64,000 nt of DNA from Bacteroidales bacterium (GTDB taxonomy: Bacteria > Bacteroidota > Bacteroidia > Bacteroidales > F082), in the NCBI GenBank assembly GCA_016936355.1, contig JAFGYB010000066.1:62001-126000 (forward strand), in the 5' to 3' direction. Of the stretch, positions 1 to 8,941 are shown piece after piece (position 1 is the stretch's first letter; each line of letters starts with the position of its first letter). Both the position numbers and the translations under genes were made by a program. The notes under the pieces were generated by a model. The model searched no databases, was not told the DNA's origin, and saw only the letters and a program-made list of their open reading frames with translations.

Positions 1-2
1 GT

Positions 3-635
3 GGCCGGGAAGATTTGTCGGATGTGGGATTCGTTGTTTTTGTGGGCGGTTTCTCCAATTCCGATGTCCTGGGTTCTGCCAAGGGTTGGGCCGGTGCCTT
101 TCTTTACAACAGCAAAGCAAAAGATGCCCTCGATCGGTTTTACCATCGTGAAGATACACTCAGCTTAGGAGTGTGTAATGGGTGTCAGTTGATGGTGGAA
201 TTAAACCTGATCTATCCCGACCATCCGGAGCATATTGAAATGGAGTTGAATGATTCGGGGAAATTTGAATCCGGTTTTATCAATGTGAACATCCATGAAA
301 ACAATTCGGTGATGCTGAAATCCCTGGCAGGAAACCGGTTAGGTGTGTGGGTGGCCCACGGAGAAGGAAAGTTTAGTTTCCCTTATTACAAGGATAAATA
401 TCATGTTCCTTCGTCGTACACTTATGATCTGTATCCGGGTAATCCCAATGGTTCAGACTGGGGTGCAGCCGCTATTTGTTCCAACAACGGCCGGCATCTG
501 GCGATGATGCCTCATTTGGAACGATCTGTTTTTCCGTGGCAATGGGCTCACTATCCTGAATCAAGAAAAAGTGACCAGGTTACCCCATGGATTGAGGCGT
601 TTGTGAACGCCAGACAGTGGCTGCAAAAGTTTTGA
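3..635 (+). CDS. purL: Phosphoribosylformylglycinamidine synthase, C-terminal part (cut by window start)
   Basis: This is the last 210 codons of the large PurL enzyme, which converts FGAR, glutamine and ATP to FGAM in purine synthesis in the cytoplasm. What remains is the class I-type glutaminase domain. It shows the family motif GGFSNSDVLGSAKGWAG, the nucleophile Cys in LGVCNGCQ, and the partner His and Glu in MMPHLER near the end. The frame is already open at base 3, so the start codon and the ATP-binding synthase domains lie upstream of the window. Full-length single-chain PurL is about 1,200-1,300 residues, so roughly one sixth is visible. No terminator hairpin is obvious in the 183 bases that follow. 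Confidence 0.96.
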   Translation, partial: GREDLSDVGFVVFVGGFSNSDVLGSAKGWAGAFLYNSKAKDALDRFYHREDTLSLGVCNGCQLMVELNLIYPDHPEHIEMELNDSGKFESGFINVNIHENNSVMLKSLAGNRLGVWVAHGEGKFSFPYYKDKYHVPSSYTYDLYPGNPNGSDWGAAAICSNNGRHLAMMPHLERSVFPWQWAHYPESRKSDQVTPWIEAFVNARQWLQKF

Positions 636-818
636 TTTTCGCTAAAGAATCTGGCTGAACCTTTTCACATTGTTGGTTCGTATCTTCTCAATTGCGTGTA
701 GAGAACCGGTGGCTGTTGATTGTTGATTTTGAGCAGGCAGCAAATTTCTTTTTCAATAAAAGGGGGACAAGTTTAATTTTTTATAAATTAGCCTCAATAT
801 TAACCAAATTTATTTACC

Positions 819-2417
819 ATGAGAAAAATTACAATTACCTTGCTGGCTTTCATGTTAGCCGTTAACCTGGGCTATGCAGGTGGTTTGGTGACCAATACCA
901 ATCAAAGTACTGCATGGGCCCGTATGATGGTACGTGATGCTTCAACAAGTATTGACGCTGTTTACTACAACCCGGCAGCGCTCACCAAATTGTCAGATGG
1001 GCTTCACATTTCTTTGAGTAATCAAACAATTTCTCAAACACAAACCATTACCAGTACTTTTCAGTTCCTGAATAACAAGACTTACGAAGGAAAAGTATCT
1101 GCACCGATTTTCCCTGATGTTTACGTGGCTTACAAAACAGGTCGCTGGGCATTTTCTTTGGGTTTCATGCCGATTGGTGGTGGTGGTGGCGCCGAATTCG
1201 CCACAGGAATTCCCATGGCTGAAATTCCCATTGCAGCTACCGCAGCCGGACTCTCAGGTTTGGGAGTTACCGGATATTCCATGGACATGTATCTGAAAGG
1301 ATCTTCCGTGTACTTCGGCTTACAGGCTGGTATCAGTTTTGCTGTTTCCAAAAACTTTTCCCTCTATGGTGGGGTTCGTTATGTGATGGCAAACAACTCA
1401 TACTCAGGTTATGTTAAAGACATCAGGTTTACTACTGCCGGAGGTTCTGTGGTTCCTGATACTTATGTGAATGGCGTTGCAAAGGGATTACAGGATGCTT
1501 CGAATGGATTGGCTTATCTGGTGAGCCAGGGTGCCGGAGCTTACACTTTAAGTCAGGCTGTTACTGATCCTACCCAATTGGCTCAACTCCAAGCTGCATT
1601 GACTGCTGCAGGTGCTACTCCTGATAATTTGTCTACAATGACTATTTCTGATTTGAATACAAACTTTTCACCCGTATTGGTTGCTACTTCTCAATACTTA
1701 AGTTCAGTAGCTCAGTCACTGGGTGCCTTGTTGGGTGATCAGCAGATTGATGTGAAACAAAAAGGTCATGGTTTTACTCCTATTTTCGGAGCCAATCTGT
1801 CGTTGTTGAACAACAAACTCGACATTGGTTTGAAATATGAATTCATTACCCACATGACCCTGACCAACAGCACCCCTGCCGGTAAAGGTTATTTGATTGG
1901 TATGAATACAGACGGTTCACCTATTTACATGTTCCCCGATGGTGAAAAAATCAATGCTGACATGCCTTCTATGCTGTCAATTGGTGTGAACTATAAAGTA
2001 AACGACATGATCTCCTTGCAGGGAGGCGCTCACTTCTACGGTGACCGCAATACCGGCTGGAAAGACGTGAAAAGTACAGTAGGTAAAAACTATCAGGAAT
2101 ACGGCTTGGGTGCCGAAGTTAATGTGACTCCCAAACTGTTGCTGAGTGCCGGTTATTTGATTACCATTACCGGTGTAAATCAATCCTATCAGAGCGATTT
2201 GAGCTACAGCTTGAATACAGGTACCGTTGGTGCTGGTGGTGCTTACAAGATCAATGATAACATTACCTTGCAGTTGGGTGGATACCTTACCAACTACACT
2301 CCAAAAACCTATGATTATTCCTACACTGTAGGTTCAACATCGATCCCATATAAGAATACTTATAAAAAGAGTACTTTTGGTGTTTCCGTTGGCCTCGATT
2401 TCAAAATTGGAAAATAA
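819..2417 (+). CDS. FadL/OmpP1/TodX-family outer-membrane hydrophobic-compound channel
   Basis: A 532-residue protein with a signal peptide (basic MRK, hydrophobic core, cleavage near YAGG). The mature N-terminus has the FadL-type stretch with YYNPAALTKL, which in this family forms the plug (hatch) region. The rest alternates short beta strands and loops (for example YVAYKTGRWAFSLGF and NFSLYGGVRYV), as expected for a 14-stranded barrel. FadL proteins carry long-chain fatty acids or other hydrophobic molecules across the outer membrane by lateral diffusion. It is longer than E. coli FadL because of an insert at about residues 210-310. The acyl-CoA synthetase at 6168 would be a natural partner for imported fatty acids. 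A near-consensus -7 element TAAATTAG lies at 784-791. The substrate cannot be read from the sequence. Confidence 0.88.
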   Translation: MRKITITLLAFMLAVNLGYAGGLVTNTNQSTAWARMMVRDASTSIDAVYYNPAALTKLSDGLHISLSNQTISQTQTITSTFQFLNNKTYEGKVSAPIFPDVYVAYKTGRWAFSLGFMPIGGGGGAEFATGIPMAEIPIAATAAGLSGLGVTGYSMDMYLKGSSVYFGLQAGISFAVSKNFSLYGGVRYVMANNSYSGYVKDIRFTTAGGSVVPDTYVNGVAKGLQDASNGLAYLVSQGAGAYTLSQAVTDPTQLAQLQAALTAAGATPDNLSTMTISDLNTNFSPVLVATSQYLSSVAQSLGALLGDQQIDVKQKGHGFTPIFGANLSLLNNKLDIGLKYEFITHMTLTNSTPAGKGYLIGMNTDGSPIYMFPDGEKINADMPSMLSIGVNYKVNDMISLQGGAHFYGDRNTGWKDVKSTVGKNYQEYGLGAEVNVTPKLLLSAGYLITITGVNQSYQSDLSYSLNTGTVGAGGAYKINDNITLQLGGYLTNYTPKTYDYSYTVGSTSIPYKNTYKKSTFGVSVGLDFKIGK

Positions 2418-2436
2418 TCGATGATAAATTGTAATG

Positions 2437-2470
2437 AAGAGCCACGGAATTAATTCGTGGCTCTTTCTTT
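2437..2470 (+). terminator. Rho-independent terminator after the FadL-like gene
   Basis: A perfect 10-bp stem (AAGAGCCACG at 2437-2446, CGTGGCTCTT at 2456-2465) with a 9-nt loop is followed by a T-rich tail. It lies 20 bases after the FadL-like stop codon. The longest open frame of the next gene would begin inside this hairpin, which argues that the next gene starts downstream of it, at 2482. Confidence 0.85.
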
Positions 2471-2481
2471 TTACTTTATAT

Positions 2482-3177
2482 ATGAAACGTTTTGCTCTTT
2501 TCCTGATTCTCATTTTTATGACCGCCGGTTTGCTTTCGGCGCAGCAAATACAGAATGATCCCTATTTTGCCGTGTCAACGCACCCCATTACGGTTATGTC
2601 TATTGGTTCGTATCCCGATTCACTGGTGCTGGTTCTGTCCATTGAAAATCAGTTGGCCAATGGATATTTCTGTGTGAACAGGAAAGTCTATGCCGAGAAC
2701 CTTAAAACCAAAAACAGGACGTACATGTTAAGCGAACGGGGACTTCCTTATTGTCCGGAGGTGTACCACTTTAAATGGAAAGGAGAGCAGAAAATCTTTT
2801 ATCTGGTGTTTCCTTCTTTAGGGAAAGATGTTCGTTACGTAAATGTGGTGGAGGATTGTAAGGATCAGTGTTTTGAATTGTTTGGACTGGTACTGGATCC
2901 AAAAATGAATGCAGAGATTAATAGAGCATATGATGCCTATAAGATCGGTAATACTTCCGAGGCACTGAATCTTTTTGAGCATGTGATCCAAACATATCCT
3001 GATTATCCGTACGGAACTTTTGTGGATCATGTAATCAAAATTTTATTGGAACAAGGCCAGTATAAGGAAGCGGGAAAGTGGTACAAAAAACTACAATTTT
3101 CCAGTTTTCTGGACAAAAAACCTCTTCTGATCCAGGTACGTTCCTACGAAGGTTTTGACCGGATCCCTCAAAATTAA
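2482..3177 (+). CDS. Secreted protein of unknown function with a TPR-like C-terminal part
   Basis: A 231-residue protein that begins MKRFALFLILIFMTAGLLSA, a standard signal peptide, so it is exported. Residues about 140-215 read like helical hairpin repeats (AYDAYKIGNTSEALNLF, then EQGQYKEAGKWYKKL), consistent with one or two tetratricopeptide-type repeats. The N-terminal half has no motif I recognise. The in-frame ATG at 2434 was rejected because it sits in the terminator of the previous gene and would put 16 residues ahead of the signal peptide. The neighbours are outer-membrane proteins, so a periplasmic or outer-membrane-associated role is possible, but no function can be assigned. Confidence 0.75.
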   Translation: MKRFALFLILIFMTAGLLSAQQIQNDPYFAVSTHPITVMSIGSYPDSLVLVLSIENQLANGYFCVNRKVYAENLKTKNRTYMLSERGLPYCPEVYHFKWKGEQKIFYLVFPSLGKDVRYVNVVEDCKDQCFELFGLVLDPKMNAEINRAYDAYKIGNTSEALNLFEHVIQTYPDYPYGTFVDHVIKILLEQGQYKEAGKWYKKLQFSSFLDKKPLLIQVRSYEGFDRIPQN

Positions 3178-3224
3178 CCTGTATTGACAGGCGGTTCTGT
3201 CGTTTTCATCTATGGAAAATTTCA

Positions 3225-3232
3225 TAGTTTTG
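3225..3232 (+). promoter_or_regulatory. Candidate -7 promoter element for the TonB-dependent receptor
   Basis: TAGTTTTG matches the Bacteroidetes -7 consensus TAnnTTTG exactly and lies 22 bases before the ATG at 3255. A T-rich stretch at 3203-3206 is at about the right distance for the -33 element but is not a good TTTG. Confidence 0.5.
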
Positions 3233-3254
3233 CCGCCTTTTCAATAGGGAAAAT

Positions 3255-5231
3255 ATGAAGTTTCGAATTCTTTTAGTAATTCTTTTTGTGGGGATCAGGC
3301 TTTCCGTGTCCGCACAAAATGATACCATCATAAAACTCTCAGAGGTTAAGATTACGACACCTGCAAATCCGGTTCTCTTTGACCGGAGCGGACGATTTAT
3401 TCAGGTGATCGGTCAACACGAAATTAAATCAGCACCGGTGAATAATCTGGAGGGCATCCTGAGTCAGTTCAACGGTTTTGATGTGCGCAGCCGTGGACCG
3501 TTTGGCGTACAATCCGACTTAAGCATACGGGGCGGTTCTTTTGATCAGAATGTGATTCTGCTCAATGGTATTCCCTTGGATGATCCTCAAACCGGACACA
3601 ATGCACTGGATTTTTCTCTGGCTCCCGATAACATTAAAAAAATTGAAGCCATCCTGGGGCCGTCCTCCCGATGGTTCGGACCCAATGCTTTCTCGGGTGG
3701 GATCAATATAATTACCCAACCGGATAGCACGAACAAACTGGATCTTCATATAACAGGTGGCCAATACGGTTTGTTTTCAGGTTTGTTGTCCGGCAACTAT
3801 CACTGGGGTAAAATAAAAAACCTGACTTCGGTTCGGTACAGTCGGGACGATGGCTATCAGAGAGATACCGATTTTAAAACAGCCGGACTGTTTCACCAAT
3901 CAGTATACCACTACAAGCATACCCTGATGCAGCTTCAGCTATCTTTTCAGGACAAGGCCTACGGTGCCTATGGATATTATACGGCGCAGTATCCCGATCA
4001 GTTTGAACATACACGAAACCTGTTTTCTTCTTTCGATGTTTCAACCGGGCATAAGATCAAGTGGGAGGGAAGTGTTTCCTGGCACAGAATGTACGATCGT
4101 TTCGAACTGTTCAGGCAGGGAAAAAACTGGTACGAGAAACAAGGCAACTGGTATGTCATGGGGCAGGATAGTGCGGGTTATCATACCCCTTTTGGTTTTT
4201 TCCCCTACACGGGCCCCAATTTTCACCGCACTGATGTGTTTTATGGTCGCGGACAAATGCATTTTTCATCGGTTTTGGGAAAGAGTGCCGTCAGTGTATC
4301 GTTCAAAAAAGATCACATTATTAGTAATGTGTTGGGCACTGTAACCACCGATACCCTTTATTCTTCCGGTGGGGCTTTTTACGATCACAGTGCTGAACGA
4401 AGCGAAATAAATCTGAATGCCAACCAGTTGTATTCGAAAGGTGCTTTTAGTGCCTCGGCAGGCTTCAACCTTTTTTATAATAATCAGTTTGGAATGCTTT
4501 TTTCACCAGGAGTGGATTTGAGCTATTCGTTAAACGCGCGGTACCGGCTTTTTGCTTCGGCAAACCGTGCCATCCGGCTTCCTACATTTACCGATTTGTA
4601 TTATCAGGGTCCTGATCACATCAGTAATCCTGACTTGAAAGCGGAGCAGGTAACGGGGTTTGAAACCGGAGTGAAATACTTCTCACGCCGCGTGGGGGCT
4701 ACATTTTCGGTATTCGACCGGTTAGGTGTTAATATGATCGACTGGGTTAAAGCAACTCCTCAGGATCAATGGAAGAGTGAAAATATTACCCGGTTGAATA
4801 CTTTTGGTTTGGCTTTAGCGGTTGAGTACCGCGCGCCCACAAGTCAAAAATTCCTTCAGTCACTCATCTTTAATTACACCTATTTGACAAGCAACAAAAG
4901 CGCTTCGGGTTTTATTTCACTTTATGCCTTGGATTATCTGAAACACGACGTTGGCATCATCATGACCAATCGGCTGGCAAATCATGTAACGGCCTCTTGG
5001 AGGGTGAAAGTACAAGACCGTAATGGGGGTTATTTTGATTATCAGACAGGTCGGGTTTTGCCTTATGAGACCGCTGTATTGCTCAATGCCAAGTTGAGTT
5101 ACAGATGGGGGAAAAGCCAGCTGTTTATTCAGGGTGATAATTTGTTGAACAAAAGAGTCCACGACATCGGAAGTGTTTTGTTACCCGGCATCTGGATGAC
5201 GGGAGGTGTTTCGTATCAGCTGGGCCCTTAA
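3255..5231 (+). CDS. TonB-dependent outer-membrane receptor (BtuB/FepA-like architecture)
   Basis: A 658-residue receptor with a signal peptide ending near SVSA. A plug domain covers about residues 25-155 (IRGGSFDQNVILLNGIPL and SGGINIITQ are typical), followed by a 22-strand-type barrel with regular aromatic strand ends. A TonB-box-like stretch (TIIKLSEVKI) precedes the plug. There is no carboxypeptidase-like N-terminal extension and no SusD partner, so it is not a SusC-type polysaccharide system. Such receptors take up cobalamin, iron chelates or other scarce ligands using TonB energy. The window encodes a B12-dependent ribonucleotide reductase, which makes cobalamin a possible substrate, but that is inference only. 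The last residues (SYQLGP) do not end in the aromatic residue common in barrel proteins. Confidence 0.88.
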   Translation: MKFRILLVILFVGIRLSVSAQNDTIIKLSEVKITTPANPVLFDRSGRFIQVIGQHEIKSAPVNNLEGILSQFNGFDVRSRGPFGVQSDLSIRGGSFDQNVILLNGIPLDDPQTGHNALDFSLAPDNIKKIEAILGPSSRWFGPNAFSGGINIITQPDSTNKLDLHITGGQYGLFSGLLSGNYHWGKIKNLTSVRYSRDDGYQRDTDFKTAGLFHQSVYHYKHTLMQLQLSFQDKAYGAYGYYTAQYPDQFEHTRNLFSSFDVSTGHKIKWEGSVSWHRMYDRFELFRQGKNWYEKQGNWYVMGQDSAGYHTPFGFFPYTGPNFHRTDVFYGRGQMHFSSVLGKSAVSVSFKKDHIISNVLGTVTTDTLYSSGGAFYDHSAERSEINLNANQLYSKGAFSASAGFNLFYNNQFGMLFSPGVDLSYSLNARYRLFASANRAIRLPTFTDLYYQGPDHISNPDLKAEQVTGFETGVKYFSRRVGATFSVFDRLGVNMIDWVKATPQDQWKSENITRLNTFGLALAVEYRAPTSQKFLQSLIFNYTYLTSNKSASGFISLYALDYLKHDVGIIMTNRLANHVTASWRVKVQDRNGGYFDYQTGRVLPYETAVLLNAKLSYRWGKSQLFIQGDNLLNKRVHDIGSVLLPGIWMTGGVSYQLGP

Positions 5232-5360
5232 GTATTGTTTGGTATGAAATAGGATTCGGGGATAATTCAAACAAAAACAGATTGTTAAATTCTCAGTAAT
5301 TCATAGTAACAAACCGGAAAGTAAAATTTTATATATTAGCGACTCATTCAAATTTACACC

Positions 5361-6119
5361 ATGAAAAAAACAGTTCTGATTACGGGAGCCACCAGTGGTA
5401 TTGGCTATTCCTGTGCTGAAAAATTTGCCGAACAGGGACATCGTTTGATCCTCACAGGAAGAAGAGAAGAAAGGCTCAATGAAATAGCTACTTCACTCAA
5501 AGAAAAATATGGAGTTGATGTATTGTCTCTGGTTTTTGATGTGCGTCAAAAAGAGGCTGTGGAGCTGGCTGTTCAAAGTTTATCTGACACCTGGTCCGAT
5601 ATCGATGTGTTGATCAACAATGCCGGACTGGCTGTGGGGCTTTCCACCATTCAGGAGGGCGATACTGATGACTGGGAACGCATGATCGATACCAATGTGA
5701 AAGGACTGTTGTACATCAGCCGTGCTGTGCTCCCCCTGATGGTGAAGCGCAAGAAAGGTCATGTGGTAAATATTGGTTCCATCGCCGGTAAAGAAGTCTA
5801 TCCCAACGGAGGCGTTTATTGTGCCACCAAACATGCTGTGGATGCTCTGACCAAGGGCATCCGTATCGATACGGTTCACCACGGTATTAAAGTGACCCAG
5901 ATTGCCCCCGGTGCTGTAGAAACCGAGTTCTCCATGGTCCGCTTCAAAGGCGATAAAGAAAAAGCCGATGCCGTATACAAAGGATACGAACCGCTGCATC
6001 CGGAAAACATTGCCGATGTGGTGTATTTTGTAACCGACCTGCCTTCTAATGTAAACATTAACGACCTGGTGATCATGCCTACCGCACAGGCAAGCGCCAC
6101 GGTTTTCCATAAAGAATAA
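5361..6119 (+). CDS. SDR-family NAD(P)-dependent oxidoreductase (YdfG-like)
   Basis: A 252-residue classical short-chain dehydrogenase. The dinucleotide-binding motif TGATSGIG is at residues 8-15, the NNAG motif in the middle, and the catalytic Ser and YCATK later. An Arg-rich turn after strand 2 (LTGRREERL) suggests NADP(H) preference. The overall pattern, including PGAVETEFS, resembles the YdfG group that oxidises 3-hydroxy acids and L-allo-threonine or serine, so that is the best guess. A -7-like sequence TATATTAG is at 5332-5339, one mismatch from consensus. The acyl-CoA synthetase follows after 48 bases on the same strand, so the two may be cotranscribed. Confidence 0.87.
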   Translation: MKKTVLITGATSGIGYSCAEKFAEQGHRLILTGRREERLNEIATSLKEKYGVDVLSLVFDVRQKEAVELAVQSLSDTWSDIDVLINNAGLAVGLSTIQEGDTDDWERMIDTNVKGLLYISRAVLPLMVKRKKGHVVNIGSIAGKEVYPNGGVYCATKHAVDALTKGIRIDTVHHGIKVTQIAPGAVETEFSMVRFKGDKEKADAVYKGYEPLHPENIADVVYFVTDLPSNVNINDLVIMPTAQASATVFHKE

Positions 6120-6167
6120 CAAAAACAGACGTTGCTTGCCTTGAGGGCAAGGGTAAAAAATTGAACT

Positions 6168-7940
6168 ATGAAAGTTAGAAGATTGTTTGACCTCATGGAA
6201 TACTATGAGGAATCATTTCTTCCCAAAGAGGATGTGCTGGCGGGAAAAGTTGAGGGGAAATGGGAAAAATTTGATATTAAGACCATTCGGGAAATGGCCA
6301 ACAACATCAGCTATGGTTTGATGAAGCTGGGCGTTAAAAAAGGCGATAAAATTGCTACGATTTCTCCCAACCGTCCCGAATGGAATATACTGGACATGGC
6401 CATTTTACAAATGGGGGCTGTACATGTGCCCATTTATCCTACGATTAGCGAAAACGACTACCGTTATATTCTGGAACACTCGGAAGTGTTGTACATTTTC
6501 GTTTCGGGATGGGATTTATACCGGAAAATCAAACACATTGTGCCGGATGTGCCTAATATCAAAGGGCTATATACGTTCAAGCATTTTGATGATGTTCCGC
6601 ACCTGCAGGAGCTGATTGACCTGGGGAAGAACAATGCTTTATCCAACAAGCTGGAAGAAACCAAGGCCTCGGTTTATCCTGAGGATATCGCAACGATCAT
6701 TTATACATCGGGGACAACCGGAAATCCGAAAGGGGTAATGTTGTCGCATGAGAACATCCTCAGCAACGTGATGAATCTGTATCATATTTTTCCGGTGGAC
6801 CAGTACAGTCGTGCGGTAAGCTACCTGCCCTTGTGCCATGTGTACGAACGCACCTGTGTTTACATCCTGATGTATTTGGGCGTGTCCATTTATTATGCTG
6901 AAAATATGGGTACCATTGCCGCCAATATTCTGGAAGTAAAACCCCATGTGCTCACTACTGTACCCCGGTTACTGGAAAAAGTGTACGATAAGATTATGGC
7001 CAAAGGCCGCAACCTGAAACCGGTTCCTAAAAAACTGTTCTTTAATGCGGTAGCTTTGGGCGATAAATATTCCTACGATAAAAAGAATCCGGTTTATCAT
7101 GCCCGCAGGAAGTTTTACGACGGCATCATTTTCTCCAAATGGAGAGCTGCTCTGGGCGGGAATATGAGGGCTATTGTTTCCGGAGGAGCAGCCCTGCAAC
7201 CCAGGCTGGCCAGGGTGTTCAATGCAGCCGGTATTCCGCTGGTCGAAGGATACGGGATGACCGAAACCGCACCGGTGATTGCCTGCAATACCTTTGAGCC
7301 GGGGCAGAGAAAAATTGGAACCGTAGGTCCCCCGTTGAAGAACATGGAAGTCAAGATCTCGGATCAGGGTGAAATTCTGGTAAAAGGGAACAATGTGATG
7401 ATGGGCTATTTCAAGGATCCCGATTTGACGAAAGAAACGGTTGTGGACGGCTGGATGCATACCGGTGATGTAGGCTATCTGGATGAGGACGGTATGTTGA
7501 AGATCACCGGAAGGGTGAAAGAAATTTTTAAAACCTCTATGGGGAAATATATTTCACCGGCTCTTATCGAAAATAAGTTCAAAGAATCACCGTTTATCGA
7601 TCAGATTATGGTGGTGGGCGAGAATCAGAAATTTGCTGCTGCCTTGATTGCCCCTGATTTTGAGCACCTGCAAGGCTGGTGTAAACTGAAGGATTGTCCC
7701 TTTGCTTCCAATGATGAGATCATCAAACACCCTGAAATTATTAAACGTTTCAAGGAAGAGATCAATAAGTACAACAAATTTTTCGGCGATACCGAAAAGA
7801 TTAAAAAGTTTGAACTGATCAACGATGAATGGACAATTGAAACCGGGGAGATCACTGCCAACCTGAAACTCAAAAGAAAATTCATTCAAACGAAATACGA
7901 AAACCTGATTATATCCATGTTTAACCAGGGCGCTGACTAA
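6168..7940 (+). CDS. fadD: Long-chain fatty acid-CoA ligase (AMP-forming acyl-CoA synthetase)
   Basis: A 590-residue member of the adenylate-forming (ANL) superfamily that activates fatty acids to acyl-CoA by way of an acyl-AMP. The P-loop-like motif YTSGTTGNPKGV is at about residues 179-190. Later come EGYGMTET (A5 motif), MHTGDVGYLDEDG (A7) and GRVKEIFKTSMGKYISP (A8/A10 region), where the catalytic Lys is expected. The length and the long insert between the core motifs fit the long-chain class common in Bacteroidetes. It ends in a 4-base tail-to-tail overlap with holA. A weak hairpin at 6135-6151 lies in the spacer before it. Chain-length specificity cannot be read here. Confidence 0.93.
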   Translation: MKVRRLFDLMEYYEESFLPKEDVLAGKVEGKWEKFDIKTIREMANNISYGLMKLGVKKGDKIATISPNRPEWNILDMAILQMGAVHVPIYPTISENDYRYILEHSEVLYIFVSGWDLYRKIKHIVPDVPNIKGLYTFKHFDDVPHLQELIDLGKNNALSNKLEETKASVYPEDIATIIYTSGTTGNPKGVMLSHENILSNVMNLYHIFPVDQYSRAVSYLPLCHVYERTCVYILMYLGVSIYYAENMGTIAANILEVKPHVLTTVPRLLEKVYDKIMAKGRNLKPVPKKLFFNAVALGDKYSYDKKNPVYHARRKFYDGIIFSKWRAALGGNMRAIVSGGAALQPRLARVFNAAGIPLVEGYGMTETAPVIACNTFEPGQRKIGTVGPPLKNMEVKISDQGEILVKGNNVMMGYFKDPDLTKETVVDGWMHTGDVGYLDEDGMLKITGRVKEIFKTSMGKYISPALIENKFKESPFIDQIMVVGENQKFAAALIAPDFEHLQGWCKLKDCPFASNDEIIKHPEIIKRFKEEINKYNKFFGDTEKIKKFELINDEWTIETGEITANLKLKRKFIQTKYENLIISMFNQGAD

Positions 7941-8941
7941 GCAACGTATTTCATAATAAATTCTTTCAAAGGGCCGTACGACAACGAATCTGATGTGTTG
8001 AGGCCCTTTGTTTTTAAGTCCAGGTCGTGGATTTCGACCATGATTCTTTTGATATCTGTGATGGAATAATTACGGGCAGCAACCTGGTATTCCCGAAGGA
8101 AAAAGGAGCTGATTCCCAGTTTGGCAGGCAACAGTTTGGGGTCTTCTTTTTGAAATTGATGGTAGAGCAGCACCTTCACAAAAAATGAATAAATCACCGG
8201 TATAATTACAAAGAGCGGACTTTGTTTCGGATTGGATTCAAAGTACTGAACAATACGCAGAGCACGGAAGACATCCTTGGCTCCCAACGCTTTGTTTAAC
8301 TCAAAAACATTGAATTCCTTACTGATGCCAATGTGTTCTTCAATGTGATCGTTGGTGATGGTTTCACCGGGTTTCAGGCTGATGGCCAGTTTTGAAAATT
8401 CGTTGTTAATACGACTCAGGTCGTTGCCGATGTGTTCGGCCAGCAACAGTGCCGACTGGGGCTTGATGAGGAAGTTCAGTTCCTGTGCCCGCTGGGTGAT
8501 CCATCCGGGAACCTTGTCATCATACAGTTTGGCCGACTCAAATACCACCGTTTCTTTGCTTTTGGTCAGTGTTTTGTACAACGATTTCCGTTTGTCCAGC
8601 TTTTTGTATTTGTAATTGATCACCAGGATGGTGGTGGCCGAAGGTTTCTGAAAGTATTTTTCCAGGGCGTCCCATTGTTCAATCTCCTGAGCCTCCTTTA
8701 CGATCACAACCTGATAATTACTCATCATCGGGAACCGGCGGGAAACGTCTACCACATCCTGGGCATCCACATCCCGGCCGTACAGGATCTGCTGGTTAAA
8801 ATCCCGGTTTTCTTCATCCAGTGCATGGTGTTCGATATACGCGGTGAGTTCGTCAATGTAAAAGGGTTCCTCACCGTAGAAAAAGTATACGGGTCGAAAA
8901 ATCTTGTTTTTAAAATCCTGTAGAATTTCCCGTGCGGTCAT
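7937..8941 (-). CDS. holA: DNA polymerase III delta subunit (clamp loader)
   Basis: A 334-residue protein matching the delta subunit of the replicative clamp loader, which opens the beta clamp. N-terminal features include FRPVYFFYGEEPFYIDE, the region related to the AAA+ nucleotide-binding fold but without a working Walker A motif, as is normal for delta. Further conserved parts are LVINYKYKKLDKRKS and, near the C-terminus, SFFLREYQVAARNYS. The start codon overlaps the amn stop as TAATG, so the two genes are translationally coupled. Having holA on the opposite strand from an HsdR_N-type gene is a familiar Bacteroidetes arrangement. Confidence 0.92.
   Translation of the reverse strand: MTAREILQDFKNKIFRPVYFFYGEEPFYIDELTAYIEHHALDEENRDFNQQILYGRDVDAQDVVDVSRRFPMMSNYQVVIVKEAQEIEQWDALEKYFQKPSATTILVINYKYKKLDKRKSLYKTLTKSKETVVFESAKLYDDKVPGWITQRAQELNFLIKPQSALLLAEHIGNDLSRINNEFSKLAISLKPGETITNDHIEEHIGISKEFNVFELNKALGAKDVFRALRIVQYFESNPKQSPLFVIIPVIYSFFVKVLLYHQFQKEDPKLLPAKLGISSFFLREYQVAARNYSITDIKRIMVEIHDLDLKTKGLNTSDSLSYGPLKEFIMKYVA

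Noticed and set aside
2434-2481. Longer start for the secreted TPR-like protein
   Set aside because: The ATG at 2434 lies within the terminator hairpin of the FadL-like gene, and the extra residues sit in front of a normal signal peptide.
6135-6151. Terminator between the SDR and acyl-CoA synthetase genes
   Set aside because: The CTTGCC/GGCAAG hairpin is short and is not followed by a T tract, so readthrough from the SDR gene remains likely.
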